Shown here piece after piece: positions 7,086-14,590 of a DNA stretch of 19,324 nt (positions are counted from its first letter, which is position 1; the number at the start of each line of letters is the position of its first letter). The stretch spans positions 1 through 19,324 of the forward strand of contig NZUB01000004.1 of assembly GCA_002696965.1 (NCBI GenBank). Direction: 5' to 3'. The translations under genes and the position numbers were made by a program. Under the pieces are notes generated by a model, which ran no database searches, was not told the origin of the DNA, and saw only the letters and a list, made by a program, of their open reading frames with translations. Origin of the DNA: Flavobacteriales bacterium (GTDB taxonomy: Bacteria > Bacteroidota > Bacteroidia > Flavobacteriales > TMED113).

Positions 7086-8387
7086 TTATATTCTTTCAAT
7101 TGATGCTCCAAGGGCTCGTAGTTTTTTGTCAATATGTTCATATCCTCTATCAATTTGTTCAATATTATGAATAATACTTGTCCCTTTTGCAGATAGTGCA
7201 GCTATTAATAATGAAATACCTGCTCTTATGTCAGGTGAGGTCATGATGGTCCCTTTCAAAGGATATTTTCTATTTATACCAGTTATGGTAGCTCTATGAG
7301 GATCACATAATATTATTTGTGCTCCCATGTCAATTAGTTTATCAACAAAAAACAATCTACTTTCAAACATTTTCTGATGAATTAAAAGATTTCCATTTGC
7401 TTGGGTAGCAGTTACTAGTATAATGCTTAATAAATCTGGTGTAAATCCTGGCCAGGGTGCATCTGAAACAGTCAGTATGGAACCATTTATAAATGTTTCA
7501 ATAGTATATTTTTTTTGTTTTTTTACAATTATGTCATCTTTGATTAATTCAATTTTTATACCCATTTTTTGAAAAACACTTAGTATGTTGCCAAGGTTTT
7601 TGAGGGATGCATTTTTAATTCGAATTTCTGATTGGGTCATGGCTGCTAGTCCAATCCAACTACCTATTTCAATCATGTCAGGAAGAATTTTGTGTTTACA
7701 GCCGGATAATTTTTTCACCCCTTTAATGATTAATAAATTTGAGCCTACACCTGATATTTTAGCACCCATTGATTGGAGCATTTTACATAATTGTTGTATA
7801 TATGGTTCACATGCAGCATTGTAAATGGTTGTTAAACCCTTGGATAGTACAGCGGCCATAATTATATTAGCTGTTCCGGTCACAGAAGCTTCTTCAAGAA
7901 GTATATAGTTTCCAGCTAATTTTTTACAGCTAATCTCATATGAGTTGTTGTCATTTTTTTTAAATATCGCCCCCAGTTTACTTAGACCCATAAAATGGGT
8001 ATCGATTCTTCTTCGTCCAATTTTATCTCCGCCGGGCGGGTATAATATGATTTTTCCGAATCTGGCTAGTAAGGGACCCATAATCATTATAGAGCCTCTT
8101 ATTTTTTGACTATTTTGTTTAAAATGGTCACTTTTTAGGTAGTTTATATCTATATTCTTTGCTTCAAATGAATAGGTGTTTTTACTTTTTTTAATTACGT
8201 TAACCCCTAGGCCTTTTAAGATGTTAATTAAGCATACAACATCAATTATATTTGGAATATTACTGATAATTATCTTTTGCTTTGTTAGCAATGTTGCAGC
8301 TATAACCTGTAGTGCTTCATTTTTAGCACCTTGAGGCTGGACAGTGCCTGATAATTTTTTTTCGCCAATAATTTTAAAACTTCCCAT
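7086..8387 (-). CDS. murA: UDP-N-acetylglucosamine 1-carboxyvinyltransferase MurA, Asp-type active site
   Basis: MurA transfers enolpyruvate from PEP to UDP-GlcNAc, the first committed step of peptidoglycan synthesis, in the cytoplasm. At 433 residues it is slightly longer than the E. coli enzyme (419). Visible active-site residues are Lys22-Asn23 in GAKNEAL, the Asp318 region in DAPWPGFTPDLL, and Arg388 in SPDIRAGISLL. The catalytic loop reads PPGGDKIGRRR. The residue equivalent to E. coli Cys115 is Asp121 (codon at 8025-8027). That Cys is the target of fosfomycin, and Asp at this site is known from Mycobacterium tuberculosis and Chlamydia MurA, where the enzyme stays active but insensitive. 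The gene is therefore intact, not broken. It starts directly after the stop of the DUF4290 gene (TAA then ATG with no gap), so translational coupling is likely. The closely related aroA product (EPSP synthase) is excluded by GAKNEAL and the PGG loop. Confidence 0.97.
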   Translation of the reverse strand: MGSFKIIGEKKLSGTVQPQGAKNEALQVIAATLLTKQKIIISNIPNIIDVVCLINILKGLGVNVIKKSKNTYSFEAKNIDINYLKSDHFKQNSQKIRGSIMIMGPLLARFGKIILYPPGGDKIGRRRIDTHFMGLSKLGAIFKKNDNNSYEISCKKLAGNYILLEEASVTGTANIIMAAVLSKGLTTIYNAACEPYIQQLCKMLQSMGAKISGVGSNLLIIKGVKKLSGCKHKILPDMIEIGSWIGLAAMTQSEIRIKNASLKNLGNILSVFQKMGIKIELIKDDIIVKKQKKYTIETFINGSILTVSDAPWPGFTPDLLSIILVTATQANGNLLIHQKMFESRLFFVDKLIDMGAQIILCDPHRATITGINRKYPLKGTIMTSPDIRAGISLLIAALSAKGTSIIHNIEQIDRGYEHIDKKLRALGASIERI

Positions 8388-8996
8388 TTATTTTCGCGAG
8401 TAATTTTTTTTATGTGATTTTTTATAAAATGTTTTTTTACGTGTTGTTGGATGAGTTTGATAAACAGGAATCACTTTGGTTTTATCTAAATCTAGTTCTT
8501 CATTAGCAAAATATTCTAAATCGGTCCATATTTGTGAGTCTTGGACATTGGATTGATTCCAATTAAGATATGATCGCTTCATTTGCTGGGCGATGTGATT
8601 CAAAAGGTATTTTTTTAATTTTTCGTCACTTACTTTAACAGCTTCTTTAATAAGTTCAATAATTAATTTACCATAATGTTTATATTTGACACTTCCCTGA
8701 GTGTTATCAATTCTGTTGGTTTGGTTTGCTGTTTTTTCTAATTTTGGTTTTGGGTAAGGAGCATCTATTTCAAGTTTATTCTGACACATGATAAATAAAT
8801 GATCCCATAATTTATGCTTATACTCTTCCGTGTCTCTTAAATGAGGATTTAAGTTCCCCATAATATTAATTAAAACTAAGGCTTGTTTATTTCTTTTGTT
8901 TGAATCTTTAATTTCTAACAAACTATTAGCCATTGAATGTATGTGTCTGCCATACTCTGGAATAATTAAAGGACTTAATTCAGTATTATATTTCAT
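8388..8996 (-). CDS. DUF4290 family protein of unknown function
   Basis: A 202-residue protein that I recognise as the DUF4290 family, which from memory is restricted to Bacteroidota and has no assigned function. Family hallmarks are the N terminus MKYNTELSPLIIPEYGRHIH and the segment MGNLNPHLRDTEEYKHKLWD, followed by ENxLxIDAPYPKP-like residues (KLEIDAPYPKPK). The visible part looks soluble and mainly helical. There is no signal peptide and no transmembrane segment. The last 25 or so residues are strongly basic (TTRKKTFYKKSHKKNYSRK), suggesting contact with nucleic acid or another polyanion; that is inference. It abuts murA with no intervening base, so the two should be made together. A perfect -7 promoter element lies 25 bases upstream of its ATG. 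Confidence 0.9.
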   Translation of the reverse strand: MKYNTELSPLIIPEYGRHIHSMANSLLEIKDSNKRNKQALVLINIMGNLNPHLRDTEEYKHKLWDHLFIMCQNKLEIDAPYPKPKLEKTANQTNRIDNTQGSVKYKHYGKLIIELIKEAVKVSDEKLKKYLLNHIAQQMKRSYLNWNQSNVQDSQIWTDLEYFANEELDLDKTKVIPVYQTHPTTRKKTFYKKSHKKNYSRK

Positions 8997-9020
8997 TAGA
9001 TTATTTTTAATATAGAGTTA

Positions 9021-9028
9021 CAAACTTA
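9021..9028 (-). promoter_or_regulatory. Candidate promoter -7 element for the DUF4290-murA unit
   Basis: On the minus strand the sequence reads TAAGTTTG, an exact match to the Bacteroidota -7 consensus TAnnTTTG. It sits in the 60-base gap between the helicase stop and the DUF4290 start. A start about 7 bases downstream would leave an untranslated leader of roughly 15-20 bases. No TTG is found 17-23 bases upstream, where only an A/T-rich stretch occurs, so the -33 half is missing or degenerate. Confidence 0.4.
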
Positions 9029-9057
9029 TAAAAGAAAATATAGTTTTTTATAAAAGA

Positions 9058-11289
9058 TCACATTATAATTTCAAATTTCGCAAATTTAGTTAATAAAATT
9101 TTTAATCCATGTTCTTCAAATATAACTGTGATTTTTTGATTACCATCACTGTTATTTATTTTTTGAATACTGCCTTTTCCAAATATATTATGCTTAATTT
9201 TCATTCCAATTTGTAGGTTTCGACTATCTCTATATTTTTCATTTGTAACTTTTCTTAATCCAATTGGGTTGATTTTTGTCTGACTATTTATTTTATTGGT
9301 TCTTGGTTTTTTAAAATACAGCTGTTGATTAAATTCATTTTTTATTTCCTTGTTTAAACAGTGTTCAATATTATCAATAAACATGCTTTTTTCAGATTGT
9401 TGTATGGTTCCGAATTGGAATCTATTTAAAGAATAGGATAATGTAACTTTTTTACTTGCACGGGTAATAGCAACATAGAGTAATCTTCTTTCTTCTTCTA
9501 CACCGCTAGGTATTTTCAGGCTTCTTTGGGATGGGAATAAGCCATTTTCTAGCCCTACAATATAAACATATGGAAACTCTAGTCCTTTTGATTGGTGAAT
9601 GGTCATAAGAGATACTTCACTTTTATTTGATGTTTCTTTATTTGTTTCGTCAAGAGATACTTCATTAATAAAATCTAGTATGGAATTGTTGGTTTTTTTT
9701 AATGAAAATAATTTTACACTGTTAAATAATTCACTTATATTTTCTAGTCTATTTATATTTTCGTCAGTTGGGTTATCTTTTAGTTTTCTTACTATTCCAG
9801 TTTTTTCAATTAATAATTCTGCTGTTTCAAAAATATTGCTATTTTGTGATTTAAATAATTCGTTTAATATTTCTTTAAAAATATTTAGTTTGTTTTTGGT
9901 GCCTGAATTTATTTGAATATTTTCAAGATTATTATAACTGAGTATTTTCCAAATAGATTTTTTTTCACTATTAGCTTTACCTCTTAATTTATTAATTGTG
10001 GTAGAGCCAATTCCTCGAACCGGGTAGTTAATGATTCTTAGTAAAGATTCGTTGTCATCGGGGTTCACAATTAATTTAAAATAAGCCATAATATCTTTGA
10101 TTTCTTTTCTTTGATAAAAAGAAAGTCCACCATAAATTTTATATTTAATTCTTCTTTTTCTTAGTCCATCTTCAATTACTTTTGATTGACTATTATTTCG
10201 GTATAGTATGGCATGCTGGTGGTTAGTATTTGGGTTGTGACAAATTAAACGATATATAATTTCAGCAGTTTTATCTCCTTCGTTACGGTCATTGTAGTAT
10301 TCAATCAATTGAATGGGATCACCGTTTTCGTTTTTACTAAATATTGTTTTTTCGATTTTTTGTTTATTGAAATTAATCAGCGTATTAGCTGCATGAACGA
10401 TATTTTTAGTTGATCTGTAGTTTTGTTCTAATTTAAATTCCTTTACATTTTGATAGTTAGATTTAAAATTAAATATATTGTTTATGTTAGCTCCCCTAAA
10501 AGAATATATACTTTGAGAGTCATCACCAACAATACATATGTTTTGATATTTTTCACCTAGTTGTTGTATAATTGCATCTTGTACTTTATTAGTGTCTTGA
10601 TACTCATCAATTAAAATATATTTAAATAATTCTTGATATTCTGTTAAAATCAATTTGTTTTTAGATAGTAAATGATAAGTGTTGATTAATAGATCATCAA
10701 AATCCATTGAGTTTGATTGAGTGCAAGATTCACAGTATTCTTGATATAATTCCACAAATTTTTCTCTTTTATTAATTTGGTCGTGTTTTATCAATTCAGC
10801 ATTTTGCTTATATTTTTGACTATCAATCAATTGATTTTTCATAATAGATATTTTAGAAAAAACATATTTGGGATTGTACTGCTCTTTATCTAAATTACGA
10901 TCTTTTATAATCCTTCGAATAATTTTAATAGAATCCTCGTTGTCATATATTGTGAAATTGGAATCATATCCCAATATATGAGCTTCTTTTCTAAGAATTT
11001 TTGCAAATATTGAATGGAAGGTGCCCATCCATACTGAATATGCAGCTTGAGTATTAGTTATTTCATACACTCGTTTTTTCATCTCGTTTGCTGCTTTATT
11101 TGTGAATGTGAGGGCGAGTATATTTTGGGGCTCTATGCCCTTGTTAATTAAATGAGCTATTCTTTCTGTAATTACACGTGTTTTTCCGGATCCTGGTCCT
11201 GCAATAATTATTACAGGTCCTTCAGTTTGCTTTACTGCGCTTTCTTGTTGTGGATTAAGTGTATTGGTATTGATATTCTCTTTAATCAT
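9058..11289 (-). CDS. pcrA: UvrD/PcrA-type superfamily 1 DNA helicase
   Basis: A 3'-to-5' DNA helicase of the UvrD/PcrA/Rep group, which acts in nucleotide excision repair, mismatch repair and removal of RecA or RNA polymerase from DNA. The 743 residues show all SF1A motifs in order: Q-motif LNPQQESAV (11-19), Walker A AGPGSGKT (30-37), LTFTNKAANEM (60-70), LIDEYQDTN with DE at 228-229, VGDDSQSIYSFRGA (254-267), EQNYRS (288-293), MTIHQSKGLEFPYVYIVGLE and VAITRASKK. The C terminus (about 690-743, GMKIKHNIFGKGSIQKI) looks like the small Tudor-like domain that in PcrA/UvrD binds RNA polymerase, which separates it from Rep. The start is the first ATG before LNPQQ; no better upstream start is seen. 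PcrA and UvrD cannot be told apart from sequence alone here. It is transcribed divergently from rpsL. Confidence 0.94.
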   Translation of the reverse strand: MIKENINTNTLNPQQESAVKQTEGPVIIIAGPGSGKTRVITERIAHLINKGIEPQNILALTFTNKAANEMKKRVYEITNTQAAYSVWMGTFHSIFAKILRKEAHILGYDSNFTIYDNEDSIKIIRRIIKDRNLDKEQYNPKYVFSKISIMKNQLIDSQKYKQNAELIKHDQINKREKFVELYQEYCESCTQSNSMDFDDLLINTYHLLSKNKLILTEYQELFKYILIDEYQDTNKVQDAIIQQLGEKYQNICIVGDDSQSIYSFRGANINNIFNFKSNYQNVKEFKLEQNYRSTKNIVHAANTLINFNKQKIEKTIFSKNENGDPIQLIEYYNDRNEGDKTAEIIYRLICHNPNTNHQHAILYRNNSQSKVIEDGLRKRRIKYKIYGGLSFYQRKEIKDIMAYFKLIVNPDDNESLLRIINYPVRGIGSTTINKLRGKANSEKKSIWKILSYNNLENIQINSGTKNKLNIFKEILNELFKSQNSNIFETAELLIEKTGIVRKLKDNPTDENINRLENISELFNSVKLFSLKKTNNSILDFINEVSLDETNKETSNKSEVSLMTIHQSKGLEFPYVYIVGLENGLFPSQRSLKIPSGVEEERRLLYVAITRASKKVTLSYSLNRFQFGTIQQSEKSMFIDNIEHCLNKEIKNEFNQQLYFKKPRTNKINSQTKINPIGLRKVTNEKYRDSRNLQIGMKIKHNIFGKGSIQKINNSDGNQKITVIFEEHGLKILLTKFAKFEIIM

Positions 11290-11441
11290 GTGACTTTTTA
11301 TACTGTGTAATTTTTTTCAATAAAATTATTATTATTTATAAAAAAATCATCAAAATAACGGGTATTTATTTTAATTATCTAATTTTTTAGATTACATATT
11401 ATTTATGATATATAACATCCTGGTTTTCAGTTTTTTATATC

Positions 11442-11465
11442 AAAAAAAAAGGCTTTTTTTTTTTT
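11442..11465. other. A9-GGC-T12 homopolymer tract upstream of the rpsL promoters
   Basis: Nine A, then GGC, then twelve T, forming a near-perfect A/T inverted repeat. It lies about 33 bases upstream of the first -7 element. Both flanking genes read away from it, so it does not follow any coding region as a terminator would. Its position fits an A-tract or UP-like element that boosts a strong ribosomal promoter, but this is inference only. Length variation through slippage is expected. Confidence 0.5.
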
Positions 11466-11498
11466 AAAAAGATCATTCATGATAAAAAAAAGAAAAAT

Positions 11499-11506
11499 TA
11501 GGTTTG
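11499..11506 (+). promoter_or_regulatory. Upstream -7 element of the rpsL superoperon (candidate P1)
   Basis: TAGGTTTG is an exact match to the Bacteroidota -7 consensus TAnnTTTG. No TTG lies 17-23 bases upstream, where the sequence is almost pure A/T. Its TTTG also serves as the -33 box of the second promoter, so the two candidates overlap and could not both be occupied at once. Confidence 0.4.
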
Positions 11507-11533
11507 ATATAAGGATTAAAATTTATAGATTTG
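11503..11533 (+). promoter_or_regulatory. Main candidate promoter of the str-S10 superoperon (P2)
   Basis: TTTG (11503-11506) followed after exactly 19 bases by TAGATTTG (11526-11533) matches both halves of the Bacteroidota housekeeping promoter, TTTG near -33 and TAnnTTTG near -7, with ideal spacing. Initiation is predicted around 11538-11541, giving a leader of about 55 bases before the rpsL ATG at 11595. The downstream half of the -7 box is part of the 8-base palindrome TTTGCAAA (11530-11537). Confidence 0.7.
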
Positions 11534-11537
11534 CAAA

Positions 11538-11559
11538 CCATTTTTGAAAATGGATTTTT
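11538..11559 (+). promoter_or_regulatory. Inverted repeat plus T-tract at the predicted 5' end of the rpsL leader
   Basis: CCATTTT-TG-AAAATGG (11538-11553) is a perfect 7-base inverted repeat with a 2-base centre, followed by A and five T. In RNA it would fold as about a 6-bp stem with a TTGA loop. It lies exactly where transcription should begin, so it could be a 5' mRNA-stabilising hairpin, a weak attenuator, or a DNA operator for a repressor. The sequence alone does not decide. Confidence 0.45.
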
Positions 11560-11594
11560 AATATGATTAATAACAGATTTAATTTTAAAAAAAT

Positions 11595-11972
11595 ATGCCC
11601 ACTATACAACAATTAGTTAGAAAAGGTAGAAAGTCATTAGTTAAAAAGAGTAAGTCTTTGGCCTTGAGTGCATGTCCTCAGAGAAGAGGGGTGTGTACAA
11701 GAGTCTATACCACTACTCCTAAAAAACCTAACTCAGCTATGCGAAAAGTAGCTAGAGTAAGGTTGACGAATGGTTATGAAGTGAATGCCTATATTCCGGG
11801 TGAGGGACATAATTTACAAGAACACTCAATTGTTTTAGTTAGGGGCGGAAGAGTTAAGGATTTACCAGGTGTAAGGTATCATATTGTAAGGGGTGCGTTA
11901 GATACTGCTGGTGTTGAAGGCAGAAATCAAAGAAGATCCAAATATGGTACAAAAAGAGCTAAGAAAAAGTAA
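11595..11972 (+). CDS. rpsL: 30S ribosomal protein S12
   Basis: S12 sits at the 30S decoding centre and monitors codon-anticodon pairing. At 125 residues it has the usual length. The two conserved loops are intact: TTTPKKPNSAMRK, with the lysine pair around positions 43-44 where substitutions give streptomycin resistance elsewhere, and GGRVKDLPGVRYH, carrying the Asp that RimO methylthiolates in other bacteria. The streptomycin-target residues are therefore wild type. The N terminus MPTIQQLVRKGR fixes the ATG at 11595, which has an A-rich upstream stretch and no Shine-Dalgarno sequence. It is the first gene of the ribosomal superoperon, and rpsG follows after 21 bases. Confidence 0.98.
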   Translation: MPTIQQLVRKGRKSLVKKSKSLALSACPQRRGVCTRVYTTTPKKPNSAMRKVARVRLTNGYEVNAYIPGEGHNLQEHSIVLVRGGRVKDLPGVRYHIVRGALDTAGVEGRNQRRSKYGTKRAKKK

Positions 11973-11993
11973 TTAATTAAATAATTTATTTAA

Positions 11994-12470
11994 GTGAGAA
12001 AATCTAGAGCAAAAAAAAGAATTCTTTTACCAGATCCAAAATTTGGAGACAAGTTAGTGACACGTTTTGTGAATACTATGATGATGAGTGGTAAAAAAAA
12101 TTTAGCATTTAAAATATTTTATGATGCCATGGATATTGTTGCGAAAAACCAACCTTCAGAAGAAGAATCACCAGTTGATATTTGGAAAAAAGCATTGTCA
12201 AATGTGATGCCACAAGTTGAAGTGAGAAGTAGAAGAATTGGAGGTGCAACTTTTCAAATACCAATGGAGATTAGACCAGAAAGAAAAGTGTCCATGGGGA
12301 TGTCTTGGATGATAAAATTTTCAAGAAAAAGAAATGAAAAGTCTATGGCTCAAAAATTAGCTGCTGAAATATTAGCGGCATATAAAGAAGAAGGAGCTTC
12401 TATAAAGAAAAAGACAGAAGTTCATAAAATGGCAGAAGCTAATAAAGCCTTTTCACATTTTAGATTTTAA
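11994..12470 (+). CDS. rpsG: 30S ribosomal protein S7 (GTG start)
   Basis: S7 nucleates assembly of the 30S head and contacts E-site tRNA and mRNA. The 158 residues match the length I expect for Bacteroidota. Conserved segments are LLPDPKFGDKLVTRFVN, VEVRSRRIGGATFQIP and the C-terminal HKMAEANKAFSHFRF. The start codon is GTG at 11994: an in-frame TAA lies directly before it (11991-11993), and the protein from this codon (RKSRAKKRILLPDPKF) aligns with the family N terminus. It is the only non-ATG start among the complete genes here. The rpsL-rpsG gap is only 21 bases, too short for the intercistronic structure through which S7 represses the str operon in E. coli. Confidence 0.97.
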   Translation: MRKSRAKKRILLPDPKFGDKLVTRFVNTMMMSGKKNLAFKIFYDAMDIVAKNQPSEEESPVDIWKKALSNVMPQVEVRSRRIGGATFQIPMEIRPERKVSMGMSWMIKFSRKRNEKSMAQKLAAEILAAYKEEGASIKKKTEVHKMAEANKAFSHFRF

Positions 12471-12481
12471 ATAAAGATATT

Positions 12482-14587
12482 ATGGCACAAAGAGATTTAA
12501 AATACACGAGAAATATAGGGATTATGGCCCATATAGATGCTGGTAAAACTACTACAACAGAGAGAGTTTTATACTATACTGGTTTAAGTCACAAAATTGG
12601 TGAGGTTCATGATGGAGCTGCTACAATGGATTGGATGGAGCAAGAACAAGAAAGAGGTATAACGATTACCTCAGCTGCTACAACAACAAATTGGAAATTT
12701 AGAGATGAAGAGTTTAAAATGAATATTATTGATACACCTGGTCACGTGGATTTTACGGTAGAAGTAGAGAGATCTTTAAGGGTTTTAGACGGAGCTGTAG
12801 CTTTATTTTGTGCTTCAGGTGGTGTTGAGCCACAATCTGAAACTGTTTGGCGTCAAGCAGACAGGTACAATGTACCTCGAATCGGTTTTGTAAATAAAAT
12901 GGATCGAATTGGAGCTGATTTTTTTAGATGTGTTGATCAGGTCAAAGAGAGATTAAATGGTAATCCAATTCCACTTCAAATACCTATTGGTGCTGAAGAT
13001 GATTTTAAGGGGGTGGTTGATTTAGTTACTATGAAGGGCATTATTTGGAATGAAGAGGATTTAGGCATGACTTATAAAGAAGTTGAAATTCCAGAGGAGC
13101 TACAAACGGTAGCAAACGAGTGGAGAGATAAAATGCTAGAAGCAGTAGCAGAATCAGATGAGGTTTTAATGGAGAAATATTTTGAAGATCCAGCTTCAAT
13201 CAACACAGATGAAATTGAAGGAGCTATTAGAAAAGCTACATTAAATATGAGTATCACGCCTATGTTGTGTGGTTCAGCATTTAAAAACAAAGGTGTTCAA
13301 ACATTATTAGATAATGTTATGTTATATCTTCCGAGTCCTTTAGATGTGCCTTCCATTGTGGGAGTTGATCCGAAAACAGATCAAGAAGTTACAAGGAAAC
13401 CTCAAAATTCTGAGCCTTTTGCCGCACTTGCCTTTAAGATTGCTACAGATCCATTTGTTGGTCGACTATGTTTTTTTAGAGTTTATTCAGGTGTGTTGCC
13501 TGCAGGTTCTTATATATATAACACTAGATCGGGATCTAAAGAAAGAATATCTCGTATTTTTCAAATGCATTCAAACTCCAGAAATGCTTTAGATAAAATT
13601 GAGGCTGGAGATATTGGAGCAGCCGTTGGTTTCAAAGACATTCGAACAGGTGACACGCTATGTGTAGAAAATGCACCAGTTGTATTGGAATCGATGGATT
13701 TTCCTGATCCAGTTATTGGTATTGCAGTTGAGCCAAAAACACAAAATGATGTAGATAAATTAGGTGTTGCATTAAGCAAATTATCTGAAGAAGATCCAAC
13801 TTTCCAAGTTAAAACAGATCATGATACAGGCCAAACAATTATATCAGGTATGGGAGAATTACATCTAGAAGTTCTTGTAGATAGATTAAAAAGAGAATTT
13901 AATGTAGAATGTAATCAAGGTGCTCCACAAGTTAATTATAAAGAAACTATACAGGGTTCAGTAGAACACAGAGAAGTTTATAAAAAACAAACAGGGGGTA
14001 GAGGAAAGTTTGCAGATATTATATTCACAATTGAGCCTAATGATGATCAAGAAAATCCAGGTTTAATTTTTATAGATAAGGTAAAAGGAGGGAATATACC
14101 TAAAGAATTTATACCGTCTGTTAAGAAAGGTTTCGAGGATTCTATGAAAAATGGTGTTTTGGCTGGTTATGAAGTAGACTCTATGAAGGTGACCTTGCAG
14201 GATGGTTCATTCCATGCGGTTGATTCAGATCAGCTGTCTTTTGAGATATGTGCAAAATCTGCATTTAGAGAAGCTATGCCTAAATGTCAACCAGTATTAC
14301 TAGAGCCATTTATGAAGCTTGAAGTTGTAACACCAGAGGCGAATATGGGAGATGTAATAGGTGATTTAAATAAACGAAGAGGTTTAATTGAAGGAACAAG
14401 TGAAAGAAGCGGCGCTACAATCGTAAATGCAAAAATACCATTATCAGAGATGTTTGGATATGTTACTGATTTAAGGACAATAACTTCTGGTCGTGCTACA
14501 TCAACGATGGAGTTTAGTCATTATGATCAAGTTCCTAAAAATATTGCAGATGAAGTAATAGCTAAAAATAAAAAAGTAGAAGCATAA
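12482..14587 (+). CDS. fusA: Elongation factor G
   Basis: EF-G is the GTPase that drives tRNA-mRNA translocation and, together with ribosome recycling factor, ribosome recycling. At 701 residues it is full length. G-domain motifs are AHIDAGKT (16-23), the switch I segment EQERGITITSAAT, DTPGHVDF and NKMDR. Domain II begins around EPFAALAFKIATDPFVGRL, followed by the domain III segment GMGELHLEVLVDRL, domain IV with GGRGKFADI, and domain V with TPEANMGDVIGDLNKRRG. The ordinary switch and domain IV sequences, and its place between rpsG and rpsJ, argue for the main translational EF-G rather than a second paralogue. It is 11 bases after rpsG and 3 bases before rpsJ. The tuf gene that follows fusA in E. 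coli is absent. Confidence 0.98.
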   Translation: MAQRDLKYTRNIGIMAHIDAGKTTTTERVLYYTGLSHKIGEVHDGAATMDWMEQEQERGITITSAATTTNWKFRDEEFKMNIIDTPGHVDFTVEVERSLRVLDGAVALFCASGGVEPQSETVWRQADRYNVPRIGFVNKMDRIGADFFRCVDQVKERLNGNPIPLQIPIGAEDDFKGVVDLVTMKGIIWNEEDLGMTYKEVEIPEELQTVANEWRDKMLEAVAESDEVLMEKYFEDPASINTDEIEGAIRKATLNMSITPMLCGSAFKNKGVQTLLDNVMLYLPSPLDVPSIVGVDPKTDQEVTRKPQNSEPFAALAFKIATDPFVGRLCFFRVYSGVLPAGSYIYNTRSGSKERISRIFQMHSNSRNALDKIEAGDIGAAVGFKDIRTGDTLCVENAPVVLESMDFPDPVIGIAVEPKTQNDVDKLGVALSKLSEEDPTFQVKTDHDTGQTIISGMGELHLEVLVDRLKREFNVECNQGAPQVNYKETIQGSVEHREVYKKQTGGRGKFADIIFTIEPNDDQENPGLIFIDKVKGGNIPKEFIPSVKKGFEDSMKNGVLAGYEVDSMKVTLQDGSFHAVDSDQLSFEICAKSAFREAMPKCQPVLLEPFMKLEVVTPEANMGDVIGDLNKRRGLIEGTSERSGATIVNAKIPLSEMFGYVTDLRTITSGRATSTMEFSHYDQVPKNIADEVIAKNKKVEA

Positions 14588-14590
14588 GTT

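Larger units (their letters stand above)
11290..11594. other. Divergent intergenic region between the helicase gene and rpsL
   Basis: A 305-base, extremely AT-rich gap with no gene that I can support. The rpsL-proximal 160 bases hold an A9-GGC-T12 tract (11442-11465), a small inverted repeat ATCAT-TC-ATGAT (11472-11483), two exact TAnnTTTG elements (11499-11506 and 11526-11533), and a perfect inverted repeat with a T-tract (11538-11559). These are listed separately where worthwhile. The helicase-proximal half (11290-11400) shows no convincing minus-strand promoter; the nearest match is TTATTTTG (11351-11358), with one mismatch and no TTG partner. Confidence 0.85.

Noticed and set aside
7086..8387. 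murA as an inactivated gene because the catalytic Cys is missing
   Set aside because: The frame is complete, other catalytic residues are intact, and Asp at this position is a known functional variant.
11442..11465. A9-GGC-T12 as an intrinsic terminator
   Set aside because: No gene reads into it from either side, and the stem would be only A-U pairs with a GGC loop, which is weak.
11563..11616. A 17-codon upstream reading frame starting ATG at 11563 and overlapping the rpsL start in another frame
   Set aside because: Too short, no recognisable peptide, and easily expected by chance in such AT-rich sequence. It would only matter if ribosome profiling showed its use.
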